From: an uncultured Alphaproteobacteria bacterium
GTDB taxonomy: Bacteria > Pseudomonadota > Alphaproteobacteria > HIMB59 > GCA-002718135
Assembly (NCBI GenBank): GCA_902603095.1
Contig: CACKTS010000009.1
Coordinates: 1-41,207, forward strand
Direction of reading: 5' to 3'
DNA: 41,207 nt
Made by a program: the position numbers and the translations under genes. How positions within the stretch are numbered: the stretch's first letter is position 1; the number at the start of each line of letters is the position of its first letter. Of the stretch, positions 21,748-30,108 are shown piece after piece. A model generated the notes under the pieces. That model did no database searches. It had not been told where the DNA came from and worked only from the letters and a program-made list of their open reading frames with translations.

Positions 21748-22083
21748 ATGATTAATAAAAGAACTAAAAGAATAAGATATAAATTAAAAAAAGTTTCTTC
21801 AAGAAATAGATTATCAGTATTTAGGTCTAATAATCATATTTATGCTCAAGTTATTGATGACGCGAAAGGTATTACGCTTGCAAGTGCCTCAACAATTGAA
21901 AAAGATTTAGTAAAAGCAAAAAGTGTAAAAAAGGAATTAGCTGAATTAGTTGGAAAAAAAATAGCTGAAAGATCTATTGCAAAGGGTATTAAGGATGTTG
22001 CTTTTGATAAAGGAAGATACAAATATCATGGACTAATAAAAATATTAGCAGAATCAGCAAGAGCGGAAGGATTAAACTTTTAA
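21748..22083 (+). CDS. rplR: 50S ribosomal protein L18
   Basis: The product is 111 residues. L18 binds 5S rRNA with L5. The arginine/lysine-rich N-terminus (INKRTKRIRYKLKKVSSRNR), RLSVFRSNNHIYAQVIDDAKG, and the C-terminal AFDKGRYKYHGLIKILAESA motif identify it. Its ribosome-binding site is weak (AAAGG before TTTATATTT). Position between rplF and rpsE is universal. Confidence 0.97.
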   Translation: MINKRTKRIRYKLKKVSSRNRLSVFRSNNHIYAQVIDDAKGITLASASTIEKDLVKAKSVKKELAELVGKKIAERSIAKGIKDVAFDKGRYKYHGLIKILAESARAEGLNF

Positions 22084-22092
22084 GGAAAACTT

Positions 22093-22608
22093 ATGATTGA
22101 AAATGATAACAAAGATTTTAGTGAACATTTAGTAGCTATTAATAGAGTAGCAAAAGTTGTTAAAGGTGGAAGGCGCTTTGGTTTTGCAGCCATAATGATA
22201 GTTGGAGATAGTAAAGGCAGAGTTGGTTATGGTACAGGAAAAGCAAAGGAAGTTCCTGAAGCAGTAAGAAAAGCCACTGAAAATGCTAAAAATAAAATGG
22301 TCAGAGTTCAACTTAAAGATAATAGAACTATACACCATGATATTGTTGGAAGATTTGGAGCAGGTAAAGTTATCTTAAGATCTGCAGCACCTGGTACAGG
22401 AATAATTGCAGGAGGTCCAATGAGAGCACTATTTGAGTCTTTGGGTATCAAAGATGTAGTAGCAAAATCTACTGGAACTTCAAATCCTCATAATATGCTT
22501 AAAGCAACTTTTAATGCTTTCAAAAGGTCAGAATCCCCTAAATCAGTTGCAGCTAAAAGATCTAAAAAAATTACTGATATAGTTAAAAATAATCAAATTA
22601 AAAAGTAA
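22093..22608 (+). CDS. rpsE: 30S ribosomal protein S5
   Basis: The product is 171 residues. S5 shapes the mRNA entry and contributes to decoding fidelity. The N-terminal double-stranded-RNA-binding domain shows [20 protein letters not shown] and [18 protein letters not shown]. The C-terminal part shows [21 protein letters not shown] and [18 protein letters not shown]. It is followed after only 15 bases by rplO, so there is no room for the rpmD (L30) gene often found here. Confidence 0.98.
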   Translation: MIENDNKDFSEHLVAINRVAKVVKGGRRFGFAAIMIVGDSKGRVGYGTGKAKEVPEAVRKATENAKNKMVRVQLKDNRTIHHDIVGRFGAGKVILRSAAPGTGIIAGGPMRALFESLGIKDVVAKSTGTSNPHNMLKATFNAFKRSESPKSVAAKRSKKITDIVKNNQIKK

Positions 22609-22623
22609 AAGGAATCTATAAAT

Positions 22624-23082
22624 ATGAAAATTAATGAATTACCGTCTACATTAACTTCAAATAAAAAAAGAAAGAGAAGAGGTAGAGGTGCGGGTTCTGG
22701 ATTGGGTAAAACGGCAGGAAGAGGAGTAAAAGGTCAAAAGTCAAGATCAGGTGTTGCAATAAATGGTTTTGAGGGTGGTCAAATGCCTATTTATAGAAGA
22801 CTTCCTAAAAGAGGTTTTAAAAATATTTTTCAAACAAAAATTCAAAATATCAATTTTAATACAATTATAAATATTATAAAAAAATATAAAATTGATCCAT
22901 CTGCAATTAAAGAGTCTGATTTGTTTGAAAAAAAAATCTTATCTAAATCTAAAGGAATATTAAAATTACTTAATGTTGGAGAAATAAAAGATAAAATCAA
23001 TATTGAAATTTCTTATGCATCAAAATCAGCTATTGAAAAAGTTGAAAAAGCTGGTGGAACTATAACTTTAATAAAAAAATAA
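22624..23082 (+). CDS. rplO: 50S ribosomal protein L15
   Basis: The product is 152 residues. L15 is a late assembly protein with a long basic extension. The glycine/arginine-rich extension is present ([20 protein letters not shown], then KGQKSRSG), followed by [19 protein letters not shown]. The C-terminal globular part is AT-biased in composition (many K, I, N), as is common in this genome. It directly precedes secY with one base between. Confidence 0.97.
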   Translation: MKINELPSTLTSNKKRKRRGRGAGSGLGKTAGRGVKGQKSRSGVAINGFEGGQMPIYRRLPKRGFKNIFQTKIQNINFNTIINIIKKYKIDPSAIKESDLFEKKILSKSKGILKLLNVGEIKDKINIEISYASKSAIEKVEKAGGTITLIKK

Positions 23083-23083
23083 T

Positions 23084-24424
23084 ATGGCTACAGCTGCTGA
23101 AAGACTTGCAAATAACTTAAACTTTGGAGCGTTAGGAAAAGCTAAAGAGTTAAGAAATCGCCTCCTTTTCACTCTTGGTGCATTAATAGTATTTAGATTA
23201 GGTACTTTTTTACCTATACCTGGAATAAATCCAGTTGCTTTACAACAATTTTTTGAACAGCAATCATCTGGTATTTTGGGTATCTTTGATACATTTTCTG
23301 GAGGAGCTTTAGGCAGAATGGGTATTTTTGCTTTAGGTGTAATGCCTTACATTTCAGCATCTATCATTATGACATTAATGCAATCTAGCATTCCTCATCT
23401 TAAAAATTTAAAAGAACAGGGAACTAAAGGTAGACGTCAAATTATTCAATATTCTAGATATGTTACTGTAATTATTGCAGCTCTTCAAGGATATGGTGTT
23501 TCTATTGGACTTGAATCCATGCAAACAGCTTATGGAAATATTGTTTTTGAACCAGGACTTTTTTTTAGAATTACTACTGTAATAACTCTAGTTGGAGGAA
23601 CAGTATTTCTTATGTGGTTAGGTGAACAAATTAGTTCTCGTGGAGTTGGAAATGGAATTTCATTGATTATTACTGCAGGTATAATTGCAAATCTCCCAAG
23701 TGCACTTGTAAGTACATTACAATTAGGTAGAACTGGAGAGTTAAGTATAGCCTTTATTTTAGGAATATTAATTTTAGTTTTAGGACTAATTATTTTTATA
23801 GTTTTTGTTGAAAAAGGTCAGAGAAGACTTGTTGTACAATATCCAAAAAGACAAGTTGGAAATAAAATATATGGAGGTCAAAGCTCTCATCTGCCTCTTA
23901 AAATAAATACAGCTGGAGTTATACCTGTAATTTTTGCTTCCTCTATTTTACTTTTACCAAATACAATGTCAGGTTTTGGTGCAGGTTCTTCCAGTGATAT
24001 ATTTTTATTTATTTCAAGTTATTTGGGAAGAGGTCAACCACTTTACCTCGCTTTATTTGCTGCAATGATAATATTTTTTGGTTTTTTCTACACAGGCATT
24101 GTTTTTAATCCTGATGAACAGGCTGAAAATTTAAGAAAATATGGTGGTTTTATTCCTGGAATAAGACCTGGAGAAAACACTTCTAAGTACATTGATTATG
24201 TTTTAACAAGATTAACAACTGTTGGAACAATATATTTAACACTTGTCGCCTTGCTTCCTGAATTTTTAATATCTAAAACTTCAATTCCTTTTTATTTAGG
24301 TGGAACAAGTCTATTGATAGTAGTTGTTGTAATGATTGACTTTATTACTCAAGTGCAATCACATCTCTTCCAACATCAATATGAAGGTTTGTTAAAAAAG
24401 ACGAAACTAAAAGGTAGAAGATAA
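23084..24424 (+). CDS. secY: Protein translocase subunit SecY
   Basis: The product is 446 residues with ten predicted membrane helices. It is the pore of the Sec translocon, partner of SecE at the start of this window. Characteristic stretches are FRLGTFLPIPGINP at the first helix, GIFALGVMPYISASIIMTLM, the plug/helix 4-5 region GNGISLIITAGI, and the cytoplasmic-loop sequence GFIPGIRPGENTSKYIDYVL. It ends with a basic tail. It is translationally close to rplO (one base) and adk (three bases). Confidence 0.98.
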   Translation: MATAAERLANNLNFGALGKAKELRNRLLFTLGALIVFRLGTFLPIPGINPVALQQFFEQQSSGILGIFDTFSGGALGRMGIFALGVMPYISASIIMTLMQSSIPHLKNLKEQGTKGRRQIIQYSRYVTVIIAALQGYGVSIGLESMQTAYGNIVFEPGLFFRITTVITLVGGTVFLMWLGEQISSRGVGNGISLIITAGIIANLPSALVSTLQLGRTGELSIAFILGILILVLGLIIFIVFVEKGQRRLVVQYPKRQVGNKIYGGQSSHLPLKINTAGVIPVIFASSILLLPNTMSGFGAGSSSDIFLFISSYLGRGQPLYLALFAAMIIFFGFFYTGIVFNPDEQAENLRKYGGFIPGIRPGENTSKYIDYVLTRLTTVGTIYLTLVALLPEFLISKTSIPFYLGGTSLLIVVVVMIDFITQVQSHLFQHQYEGLLKKTKLKGRR

Positions 24425-24427
24425 TTA

Positions 24428-25006
24428 ATGAGAGTAATTTTTTTTGGTCCTCCAGGGTCAGGAAAAGGGACTCAGGCCAAACTAGTTGCTGATAAATATA
24501 AAATAACACATATTTCTACTGGTCATATTTTAAGAGAAAAATTAAATGATGAAGATGAGTTATCATTAAAGTTAAGAGATATTATGTCATCAGGTAATTT
24601 AGTAGTTGATGATATACTAAACAAAATTATAGCTCAAAAATTATTAAATAATGAATGTAAAAGTGGTTTTATATTAGATGGTTTTCCAAGAACTATAGCT
24701 CAATCAGAATTCTTGCTATCTTTTTTAAAAACTAATAATATTGATATAAATTTTATTTTTGATTTTAAAATAGATTTTAAAGTTGTTGAAGAAAGAATAT
24801 TAATTAGATCTAAAGAAGAGAAAAGATCAGATGATAATCTAGATGTAATTAAAACTCGTTTAAATAAATATATGGAAGAGACTTACCCGGTTTCCAAGTT
24901 TTTTAGAGAAAAGTATAGTTCTAATTATTTTACTATAGATGCCGACCAGAAAATTTCACAAATTCAAAAAGAATTAATAAAAGTATTAAAAAAAGGGGAG
25001 AATTAG
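24428..25006 (+). CDS. adk: Adenylate kinase
   Basis: The product is 192 residues. Adenylate kinase interconverts ATP + AMP and 2 ADP. The P-loop GPPGSGKGT is at residues 7-15, STGHILR follows near 31, and the AMP-binding DGFPRT lies near 84. The LID domain is short: the sequence passes directly from RILIRS to EKRSDDN with no zinc-finger cysteines. This short-LID form occurs in many alphaproteobacteria. The place after secY is the usual end of the spc cluster. An 83-base spacer follows. Confidence 0.97.
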   Translation: MRVIFFGPPGSGKGTQAKLVADKYKITHISTGHILREKLNDEDELSLKLRDIMSSGNLVVDDILNKIIAQKLLNNECKSGFILDGFPRTIAQSEFLLSFLKTNNIDINFIFDFKIDFKVVEERILIRSKEEKRSDDNLDVIKTRLNKYMEETYPVSKFFREKYSSNYFTIDADQKISQIQKELIKVLKKGEN

Positions 25007-25028
25007 GTGAATTTTAACATTTCAAAGC

Positions 25029-25058
25029 TTGACTTACGTGTCATATTTAATGTATGCA
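25029..25058 (+). promoter_or_regulatory. Likely promoter for the rpsM-rpoA cluster
   Basis: TTGACT (25029-25034) is followed after 18 bases by TATGCA (25053-25058) and then CGCTC, about 30 bases before the rpsM start. The CTTGACTT context is the same as in the spacer before rpsL. An 83-base gap in a run where most gaps are under 20 bases also argues for a regulatory role. The -10 is imperfect. Confidence 0.5.
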
Positions 25059-25089
25059 CGCTCATTCATTTTTTAAATAGGCGTTACTA

Positions 25090-25470
25090 ATGGCAAGGAT
25101 TTCTGGAGTCAATATACCAACTAATAAAAAGATCAATATCGCACTTACATATATATTTGGCATTGGTCCAAAAATTGCTAGCGATATATGTGATGAAGCA
25201 TCAATAGATGTTTCTAAAAGAGTTAGTGAATTAAATGATGATGAATTAAATAAAATAAGAGATTTAATAGATCAAAACCATTCAGTAGAGGGTGATTTAA
25301 GAAGAAAAGTATCTTTGGATATAAAAAGATTAAATGATCTTGGTTGTTATAGAGGGTTAAGGCATAGAAAAAAGTTACCAGTAAGAGGTCAACGAACTCA
25401 CACAAATGCAAGAACAAGAAAAGGTAAAGCGGTAGCTATAGCAGGCAAGAAAAAAGTAACAAAAGGATAA
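25090..25470 (+). CDS. rpsM: 30S ribosomal protein S13
   Basis: The product is 126 residues. S13 bridges to the large subunit and touches the P-site tRNA. Diagnostic parts are [20 protein letters not shown] at the start, the helix-hairpin-helix [13 protein letters not shown], and the basic C-terminus [20 protein letters not shown] with the following RTRKGK. The ATG at 25090 follows GGCG only weakly. It begins the alpha cluster after the spacer and precedes rpsK by two bases. Confidence 0.98.
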   Translation: MARISGVNIPTNKKINIALTYIFGIGPKIASDICDEASIDVSKRVSELNDDELNKIRDLIDQNHSVEGDLRRKVSLDIKRLNDLGCYRGLRHRKKLPVRGQRTHTNARTRKGKAVAIAGKKKVTKG

Positions 25471-25472
25471 TA

Positions 25473-25859
25473 ATGGCTGAGAAGAAAAAAACAAAATCAA
25501 AATCAAAAAAGAAATTTTCTTCTGGTGTTGCGCATGTTGTTTCATCATTTAACAATACAATAATTACAATTACTGATGATAATGGTAATGCTCTAGCTTG
25601 GTCATCCGCAGGTCATAAGGGTTTTAAAGGTTCAAGAAAATCTACACCCTATGCTGCTCAGATTGCAGCAGAGGATGTTGGTAATAAAGCAAAAGAATTT
25701 GGTCTTAAAACTCTCAAAGTTGAAGTTTCTGGACCAGGCTCAGGAAGAGAATCAGCTTTAAGATCATTGCAAGCTATTGGGTATATTATAACTTCTATTA
25801 AAGATGTTACGCCTATACCACATAATGGCTGCAGACCAAGAAAACGAAGAAGAGTTTAA
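25473..25859 (+). CDS. rpsK: 30S ribosomal protein S11
   Basis: The product is 128 residues. S11 lies on the platform near the Shine-Dalgarno helix. It begins with a lysine/serine-rich tail, then [43 protein letters not shown] and the C-terminal [18 protein letters not shown]. All are family hallmarks. It is followed after 16 bases by rpoA. Confidence 0.98.
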   Translation: MAEKKKTKSKSKKKFSSGVAHVVSSFNNTIITITDDNGNALAWSSAGHKGFKGSRKSTPYAAQIAAEDVGNKAKEFGLKTLKVEVSGPGSGRESALRSLQAIGYIITSIKDVTPIPHNGCRPRKRRRV

Positions 25860-25875
25860 ATAAAAGGAGTACTAA

Positions 25876-26898
25876 GTGTTACAGAAAAATTGGATGGAAC
25901 TTATTAAGCCAAGTAAAATGGATGTAAATGTCCAAGATAATGATGGAAGAAAAGGAGTGCTTGTAGCTGAACCTTTAGAAAGAGGTTTTGGATTAACACT
26001 TGGAAATGCAATTAGAAGAGTTTTGTTATCTTCTCTCCAAGGTGCAGCAATTACATCTGTTAAATTGAAGGGTGTAGTTCATGAGTTTTCTACAATACCA
26101 GGCGTAAAAGAGGATTTAACAGATATTTTGCTAAATCTTAAATCTATAGCAGTAAAAGTTCACTCAACTGGTCTTAAAAAAATGTACATAAAGGCAAGTG
26201 GTCCAGGAGAAATTAGAGCTGGTAATTTTGAAACAGACTCAGAAACTGAAATAATGAATAGAGATCAACTAATTATGACACTTGATACAAACGCAGATAT
26301 TGAAATTGAAGCTAATATTGAAACAGGCAAAGGATACGTCTCTGCTGAAGTTGCCGAAGATGAAAATAAAATTATTGGTGAAATAAAATTAGATGCTATG
26401 TTCAGTCCAGTTGTAAAAGCAACATATAAAATAGAAAATAGCAGGGTTGGTCAAGTTACGGATTATGATAAACTTATATTTGAAGTCGAAACAAATGGTG
26501 TTATTACTCCAGATGATGCTATTGCTCTTGCTTCAAGAATATTACAAGATCAGTTACAACCTTTCATAAATTTTGATGAACCTGAAGTCCAACAAGATCA
26601 AGGATCAGCAGAACAGCTTTCTTTTAATTCAAATCTTCTTAAGAAGGTTGAAGAACTTGAACTTTCAGTTAGATCCGCAAATTGTCTTAAAAATGATAAT
26701 ATCATTTATATTGGTGATTTAGTACAAAAATCTGAATCTGAAATGTTAAGAACACCTAATTTTGGAAGAAAATCTTTAAATGAGATTAAAGAAGTTCTTC
26801 AGCAAATGGAGCTAAATTTAGGAATGTCAGTTCCTGATTGGCCCCCAGAAAATATTGATGAGTTAGCAAAAAAATATGAGGACCCTTTTAATAAGTAA
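25876..26898 (+). CDS. rpoA: RNA polymerase alpha subunit
   Basis: The product is 340 residues, starting at GTG 25876 after AAAGGAG. The N-terminal assembly domain (about 1-235) shows [21 protein letters not shown] and [22 protein letters not shown] linker leads to the C-terminal domain (about 260-325), with [22 protein letters not shown] and [17 protein letters not shown], which binds UP elements and activators. Together with rpoB and rpoC, this window encodes all large polymerase core subunits. rplQ follows after six bases. Confidence 0.99.
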   Translation: MLQKNWMELIKPSKMDVNVQDNDGRKGVLVAEPLERGFGLTLGNAIRRVLLSSLQGAAITSVKLKGVVHEFSTIPGVKEDLTDILLNLKSIAVKVHSTGLKKMYIKASGPGEIRAGNFETDSETEIMNRDQLIMTLDTNADIEIEANIETGKGYVSAEVAEDENKIIGEIKLDAMFSPVVKATYKIENSRVGQVTDYDKLIFEVETNGVITPDDAIALASRILQDQLQPFINFDEPEVQQDQGSAEQLSFNSNLLKKVEELELSVRSANCLKNDNIIYIGDLVQKSESEMLRTPNFGRKSLNEIKEVLQQMELNLGMSVPDWPPENIDELAKKYEDPFNK

Positions 26899-26904
26899 TA
26901 TTTT

Positions 26905-27339
26905 ATGAAACATAATATCAAGCATAGAAAATTAAACAGAACTTCTTCTCATAGGAAAGCTTTATTAATGAATTTGTCAAATGCTTTAATTAAACATGAG
27001 CAAATTACAACGACTCTTCCTAAGGCAAAAGAACTAAGACCGTTTATTGAAAAAGTAGTTACTTTAGGAAAAAGAGGAGATTTATCATCTAGAAGAAAGG
27101 CTATGTCAATTCTGCAAGATGAAAAAATGACCAAAAAGATTTTTGAAACATTAGCAAATCGTTATAGTGAAAAAAGTGGCGGCTATACAAGAATTATTAA
27201 ACTTAACAACAGATATGGAGATAATGCTCCAACTGCTGTAATTGAGTTTGTTGATAGGGATGAGGATGCCAAAGGTTTAGATAGTGGACCAGTAATAGAA
27301 AAGAAAACTACTGAAGAAGAGCAACTTCCTCAAAATTAA
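26905..27339 (+). CDS. rplQ: 50S ribosomal protein L17
   Basis: The product is 144 residues. The core of about 117 residues matches L17: [39 protein letters not shown] and the C-terminal strand [23 protein letters not shown] further acidic tail of about 25 residues (with [13 protein letters not shown] at the end) resembles the longer L17 proteins of alphaproteobacteria. It closes the alpha cluster. Two bases after the stop the fluC-like gene begins at a TTG, so no terminator separates them. Confidence 0.97.
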   Translation: MKHNIKHRKLNRTSSHRKALLMNLSNALIKHEQITTTLPKAKELRPFIEKVVTLGKRGDLSSRRKAMSILQDEKMTKKIFETLANRYSEKSGGYTRIIKLNNRYGDNAPTAVIEFVDRDEDAKGLDSGPVIEKKTTEEEQLPQN

Positions 27340-27341
27340 AT

Positions 27342-27722
27342 TTGTTTAATATTTTACTTGTTGCCATTGGCGGATCTCTTGGAGCATGTTTAAGACATTT
27401 TTTTTATTTATTTTTTAAAAATTATTTTTTTCAAAATTATTTATTTATTAATACTCTCATTGTTAACATTATTGGTTCTTTTTTTATCGGATACATTATT
27501 ATGTTAATGGGAACTAAAAACATCTCACAAGAATTTATAAAATATTTCTTTATAATTGGTTTTTTAGGATCTTTTACTACATTTTCAACTTTTTCATTGG
27601 AGAGTGTTGATCTGTTAATGAATAACAAGTTTCAACAAGCTTTCTTGTATATGTTTTTTTCACTTTTTTTATGTTTGTCATTTACTTTTATGGGACTCAA
27701 TTTAAATAAAATATTAAATTGA
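27342..27722 (+). CDS. crcB: Fluoride channel FluC (CrcB)
   Basis: The product is 126 residues with four predicted membrane helices, beginning at TTG 27342. It matches the FluC/CrcB family of dimeric fluoride exporters. The signature GGSLGACLRHFF is near residue 9, FINTLIVNIIGSFFIGYI at about 36-53, and GFLGSFTTFSTFSLES near 77, with the pore-lining phenylalanines and threonine/serine track. No fluoride riboswitch is possible in the two-base gap, so expression follows the ribosomal transcript. The order rplQ - crcB - rluC-like is seen in other alphaproteobacteria. An ATG start is not available near this position. Confidence 0.92.
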   Translation: MFNILLVAIGGSLGACLRHFFYLFFKNYFFQNYLFINTLIVNIIGSFFIGYIIMLMGTKNISQEFIKYFFIIGFLGSFTTFSTFSLESVDLLMNNKFQQAFLYMFFSLFLCLSFTFMGLNLNKILN

Positions 27723-28621
27723 TAAAAATATATAAGATTAATGAGATTTCTGAAGATCAAAGGCTTGATAAATATTTAAAAAGACAATTTTCAAATCTTA
27801 CACAAAGTTTCATTGAAAAAAATTTAAGAAAAAAAAATATTTTAGTAAATGATAAAACAATCAAATCTAATTTTATAGTAAAAAAAAATGATTTAATTAA
27901 AATTAAAAATTATAATGAGAATACATATCAAAGATTTGTTATCAAAAAAACTGAAAAAAAGGTTAATAAAATATTAAAGAAAAATTTTGAAAACTCGATT
28001 TTGTATGAAAATGAAAATTTTTTAGTGATTGATAAATGGTTTGGTATAGCCACACAGGGTGGTACTAATGTCAATATATCAATTGACACAATAATTAAAA
28101 GTATTTCTCCAAATTATAATTTAGTTCATCGGTTAGACAAAGAGACTACTGGACTTTTAATAATTGCAAAAAATCTAAAATATACAAAAATATTTGGTGA
28201 TCTTTTTAAAACACAAAAATTAAAAAAAATATACTTAGCTTTATGTGCTGGTAAACCAAGGATGAAAGAGTCATTTGTAGATTTACTTATTAATTCAAAA
28301 GATAAGACAAAGAAAATTAAAACTAATACTTTTTATAAATTGATCTCAAATAATCAAAAAAATTCTTTAATACAATTTGAGCCAAAAACAGGTAAAAAAC
28401 ATCAGTTACGATTAGTAGCTAAAAATCTAGGATGTCCAATAGTTGGTGATCTAAAATATAATTTGAATAAATCTAAACAAAAAGAAAACTTAAAATTAAA
28501 CGCATTTAAGTTAGAATTTGTTATTGGTAAGGATAAATATAGTTTTAAATCAAGATTACCAAAAGATTTTGTAGATTTTTTAATTTCAAATAAAATTAAA
28601 TTTAATTTTAATATTATTTAA
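27719..28621 (+). CDS. RluC/RluD-type 23S rRNA pseudouridine synthase
   Basis: The product is 300 residues from TTG 27719, overlapping the crcB stop by four bases. An N-terminal S4 RNA-binding domain (about 11-65; RLDKYLKRQF) is followed by the RluA-family catalytic domain. This has the motif HRLDKETTGLLIIAK with catalytic D140, and later PKTGKKHQLRLVAKNLGCPIVGDLKY. It isomerises uridines in 23S rRNA. RluC-like specificity (positions 955/2504/2580 in E. coli numbering) is suggested by context but not proved, so no symbol is given. It is rich in lysine, isoleucine and asparagine. Its 3' end overlaps lipB on the opposite strand by eight bases. Confidence 0.9.
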   Translation: MIKIYKINEISEDQRLDKYLKRQFSNLTQSFIEKNLRKKNILVNDKTIKSNFIVKKNDLIKIKNYNENTYQRFVIKKTEKKVNKILKKNFENSILYENENFLVIDKWFGIATQGGTNVNISIDTIIKSISPNYNLVHRLDKETTGLLIIAKNLKYTKIFGDLFKTQKLKKIYLALCAGKPRMKESFVDLLINSKDKTKKIKTNTFYKLISNNQKNSLIQFEPKTGKKHQLRLVAKNLGCPIVGDLKYNLNKSKQKENLKLNAFKLEFVIGKDKYSFKSRLPKDFVDFLISNKIKFNFNII

Positions 28622-29261
28622 AACGTTTTAAGTTTTTCAAAAAAATTTTAGCAAATTCTTTATCAAATTTTTTTTCTTTTATGTGAATCCCTAATTCTTT
28701 TAGTGAAGTATTTTTAAAGTTATCTAATCCACATGCCTTTATAAAATCGTATTTTTGCATATCAGGATTTATATTAACGCTTAATCCATGATAAGTTATC
28801 CATTTTTTTAATCTTAAACCGATTGCACCTATTTTTTCTTCTCTAGAAAATTTTTTCCCATTTTTTCCAGTTACCCAAATTCCCACTCTGTTCTTATAGG
28901 TTCTGCAATCAATATTATAAATATTAAGAAACTCTATTAATGATTTTTCAATTACAGTAATAAAATTTCTTACATCTTTTTTTCTTTTATTAAGATTAAT
29001 CATAAAATATATTATTCTTTGGCCAGGACCATGATAAGTAGTTTTTCCTCCTCTATTTGTTTTTAATATTCTGATTTTATTTTTTTTTAATATTTCTTTC
29101 TCAGAAGAACTAGTTCCTTGTGTGTATATGTGATCATGATTTAGAAACCAAATTAATTCATTTTTTGATTCATTAATAATATCATTAACTCTAAATTGCA
29201 TTAATTCTAAAGATTTTTCATAATCAACAAATTTATATTCTTTTTTTATTTCAATATTCAT
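28614..29261 (-). CDS. lipB: Octanoyl-ACP:protein octanoyltransferase LipB
   Basis: The product is 215 residues. LipB transfers octanoate from acyl-carrier protein to lipoyl domains of 2-oxoacid dehydrogenases and the glycine-cleavage H protein. The signature R-G-G-x-x-T-Y-H-G-P-G-Q is at residues 70-81. K143 in KIGAIGLR and C177 in FIKACGL form the expected lysine/cysteine catalytic pair. HGLSVNINPDM is also typical. It is the only minus-strand gene in the first 30 kb, tail-to-tail with the pseudouridine synthase, and its promoter must lie in the 56 bases shared with the tRNA gene. Confidence 0.95.
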   Translation of the reverse strand: MNIEIKKEYKFVDYEKSLELMQFRVNDIINESKNELIWFLNHDHIYTQGTSSSEKEILKKNKIRILKTNRGGKTTYHGPGQRIIYFMINLNKRKKDVRNFITVIEKSLIEFLNIYNIDCRTYKNRVGIWVTGKNGKKFSREEKIGAIGLRLKKWITYHGLSVNINPDMQKYDFIKACGLDNFKNTSLKELGIHIKEKKFDKEFAKIFLKNLKRFK

Positions 29262-29275
29262 TAAATTTAACTTTA

Positions 29276-29303
29276 TTGATATTATTAACTTATCTGTTAT
29301 TTA
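29276..29303 (+). promoter_or_regulatory. Candidate tRNA-Leu promoter
   Basis: TTGATA (29276-29281) and TATTTA (29298-29303) are separated by 16 bases, ending 14 bases before the tRNA 5' end. This would give a very short precursor leader. The region is so AT-rich that chance matches are likely, and it also has to serve lipB on the other strand. Confidence 0.35.
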
Positions 29304-29317
29304 ATTCTAGTAAATAT

Positions 29318-29404
29318 GCGGCTGTGGCGGAATTGGTATACGCGCAGCGTTGAGGTCGCTGTGGGATTTATCCTGTGGAAGTTCAAGTCTTCTCAGCCGC
29401 ACCA
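29318..29404 (+). tRNA. tRNA-Leu (anticodon GAG)
   Basis: A complete class II tRNA of 87 nt including an encoded CCA. The acceptor stem GCGGCTG pairs with CAGCCGC (29394-29400), followed by A and CCA. The anticodon stem CAGCG/CGCTG encloses the loop TTGAGGT, with anticodon GAG at 29352-29354, which reads CUU and CUC leucine codons. A long variable arm follows, then a T arm GGAAG-TTCAAGT-CTTCT. The long variable arm and G-A-G anticodon make the leucine assignment secure. It marks the change from the ribosomal core to the metabolic region. Confidence 0.97.
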
Positions 29405-29536
29405 TAAATTAGCTTCACTTAACCTACAAAAATCTAAATAAAATAAATAAAATGTTGTGCTTATAGAGCAAGTATTTGGGATAAACTTGATGCAAAATAT
29501 AAAATAGTTTAAAAAGAAATAAATAAAGGAAAATGT

Positions 29537-30100
29537 ATGAACAACAGTAGAATTTTAATTAATAACTTAAAAATACTTCAAGGTGTTAATCATAATATAG
29601 TGAATATTGCTCTAATTCTATTTGGGACATTATTATTAACTATTTCTGCTAAAGTACAGGTTCCTTTCTGGCCTGTTCCTATGACCATGCAAACATTTGT
29701 AGTTTTTTTGATTGGCTCTACTTATGGAGTTCGTCTAGCTTTTTTAACACTTTGTGCATATCTACTTGAGGGCGCAATAGGTTTACCTGTTTTTGCTACA
29801 GGCGGAGGTATTACTTATTTAATGGGACCAACCGCTGGTTATTTATATGGCATGACCATAGCAGCAGCTTTTATAAGTTATTTTGCTAATAAGGGTTATA
29901 GCATTTCATATATGAAATCTTTTATTAGCATAGTGTTAGGATCAATTATAATATTTGCTTTAGGAGTTTTATATTTAGGTTCAATTATTGGTTATAATAA
30001 AGCACTTCAAGCTGGATTATTTCCATTTATACCTAGTGAACTTTTCAAAATTGCCCTTGCAGTTTTACTAATACCAACTCTTAATAAAATTATAAAATAA
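29537..30100 (+). CDS. bioY: Biotin transporter BioY
   Basis: The product is 187 residues with about six membrane helices. BioY is the biotin-binding S component of ECF transporters and can work alone in some bacteria. Family motifs are VPFWPVPMTMQTFVVFLIGS near residue 42, and the glycine-rich GLPVFATGGGITYLMGPTAGY stretch around 85-105. The C-terminal helix contains the conserved E-L-F-K-I-A-L-A. No BioM/BioN genes or biotin synthesis genes are adjacent. The 132-base upstream spacer after the tRNA holds AT-rich sequence; a GGAAA ribosome-binding site precedes the ATG. Solo function is inferred. Confidence 0.92.
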   Translation: MNNSRILINNLKILQGVNHNIVNIALILFGTLLLTISAKVQVPFWPVPMTMQTFVVFLIGSTYGVRLAFLTLCAYLLEGAIGLPVFATGGGITYLMGPTAGYLYGMTIAAAFISYFANKGYSISYMKSFISIVLGSIIIFALGVLYLGSIIGYNKALQAGLFPFIPSELFKIALAVLLIPTLNKIIK

Positions 30101-30108
30101 TTTTTTTA

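Noticed and set aside
27340-27341. Fluoride riboswitch before crcB
   Set aside because: There are only two bases between rplQ and crcB, and no switch-like fold was recognised inside the rplQ end.
29451-29475. TTATAGAGCA before bioY as a possible BioR operator
   Set aside because: It matches the recalled TTATnnATAA-type box only in part, the area is AT-rich, and no bioR gene is visible.
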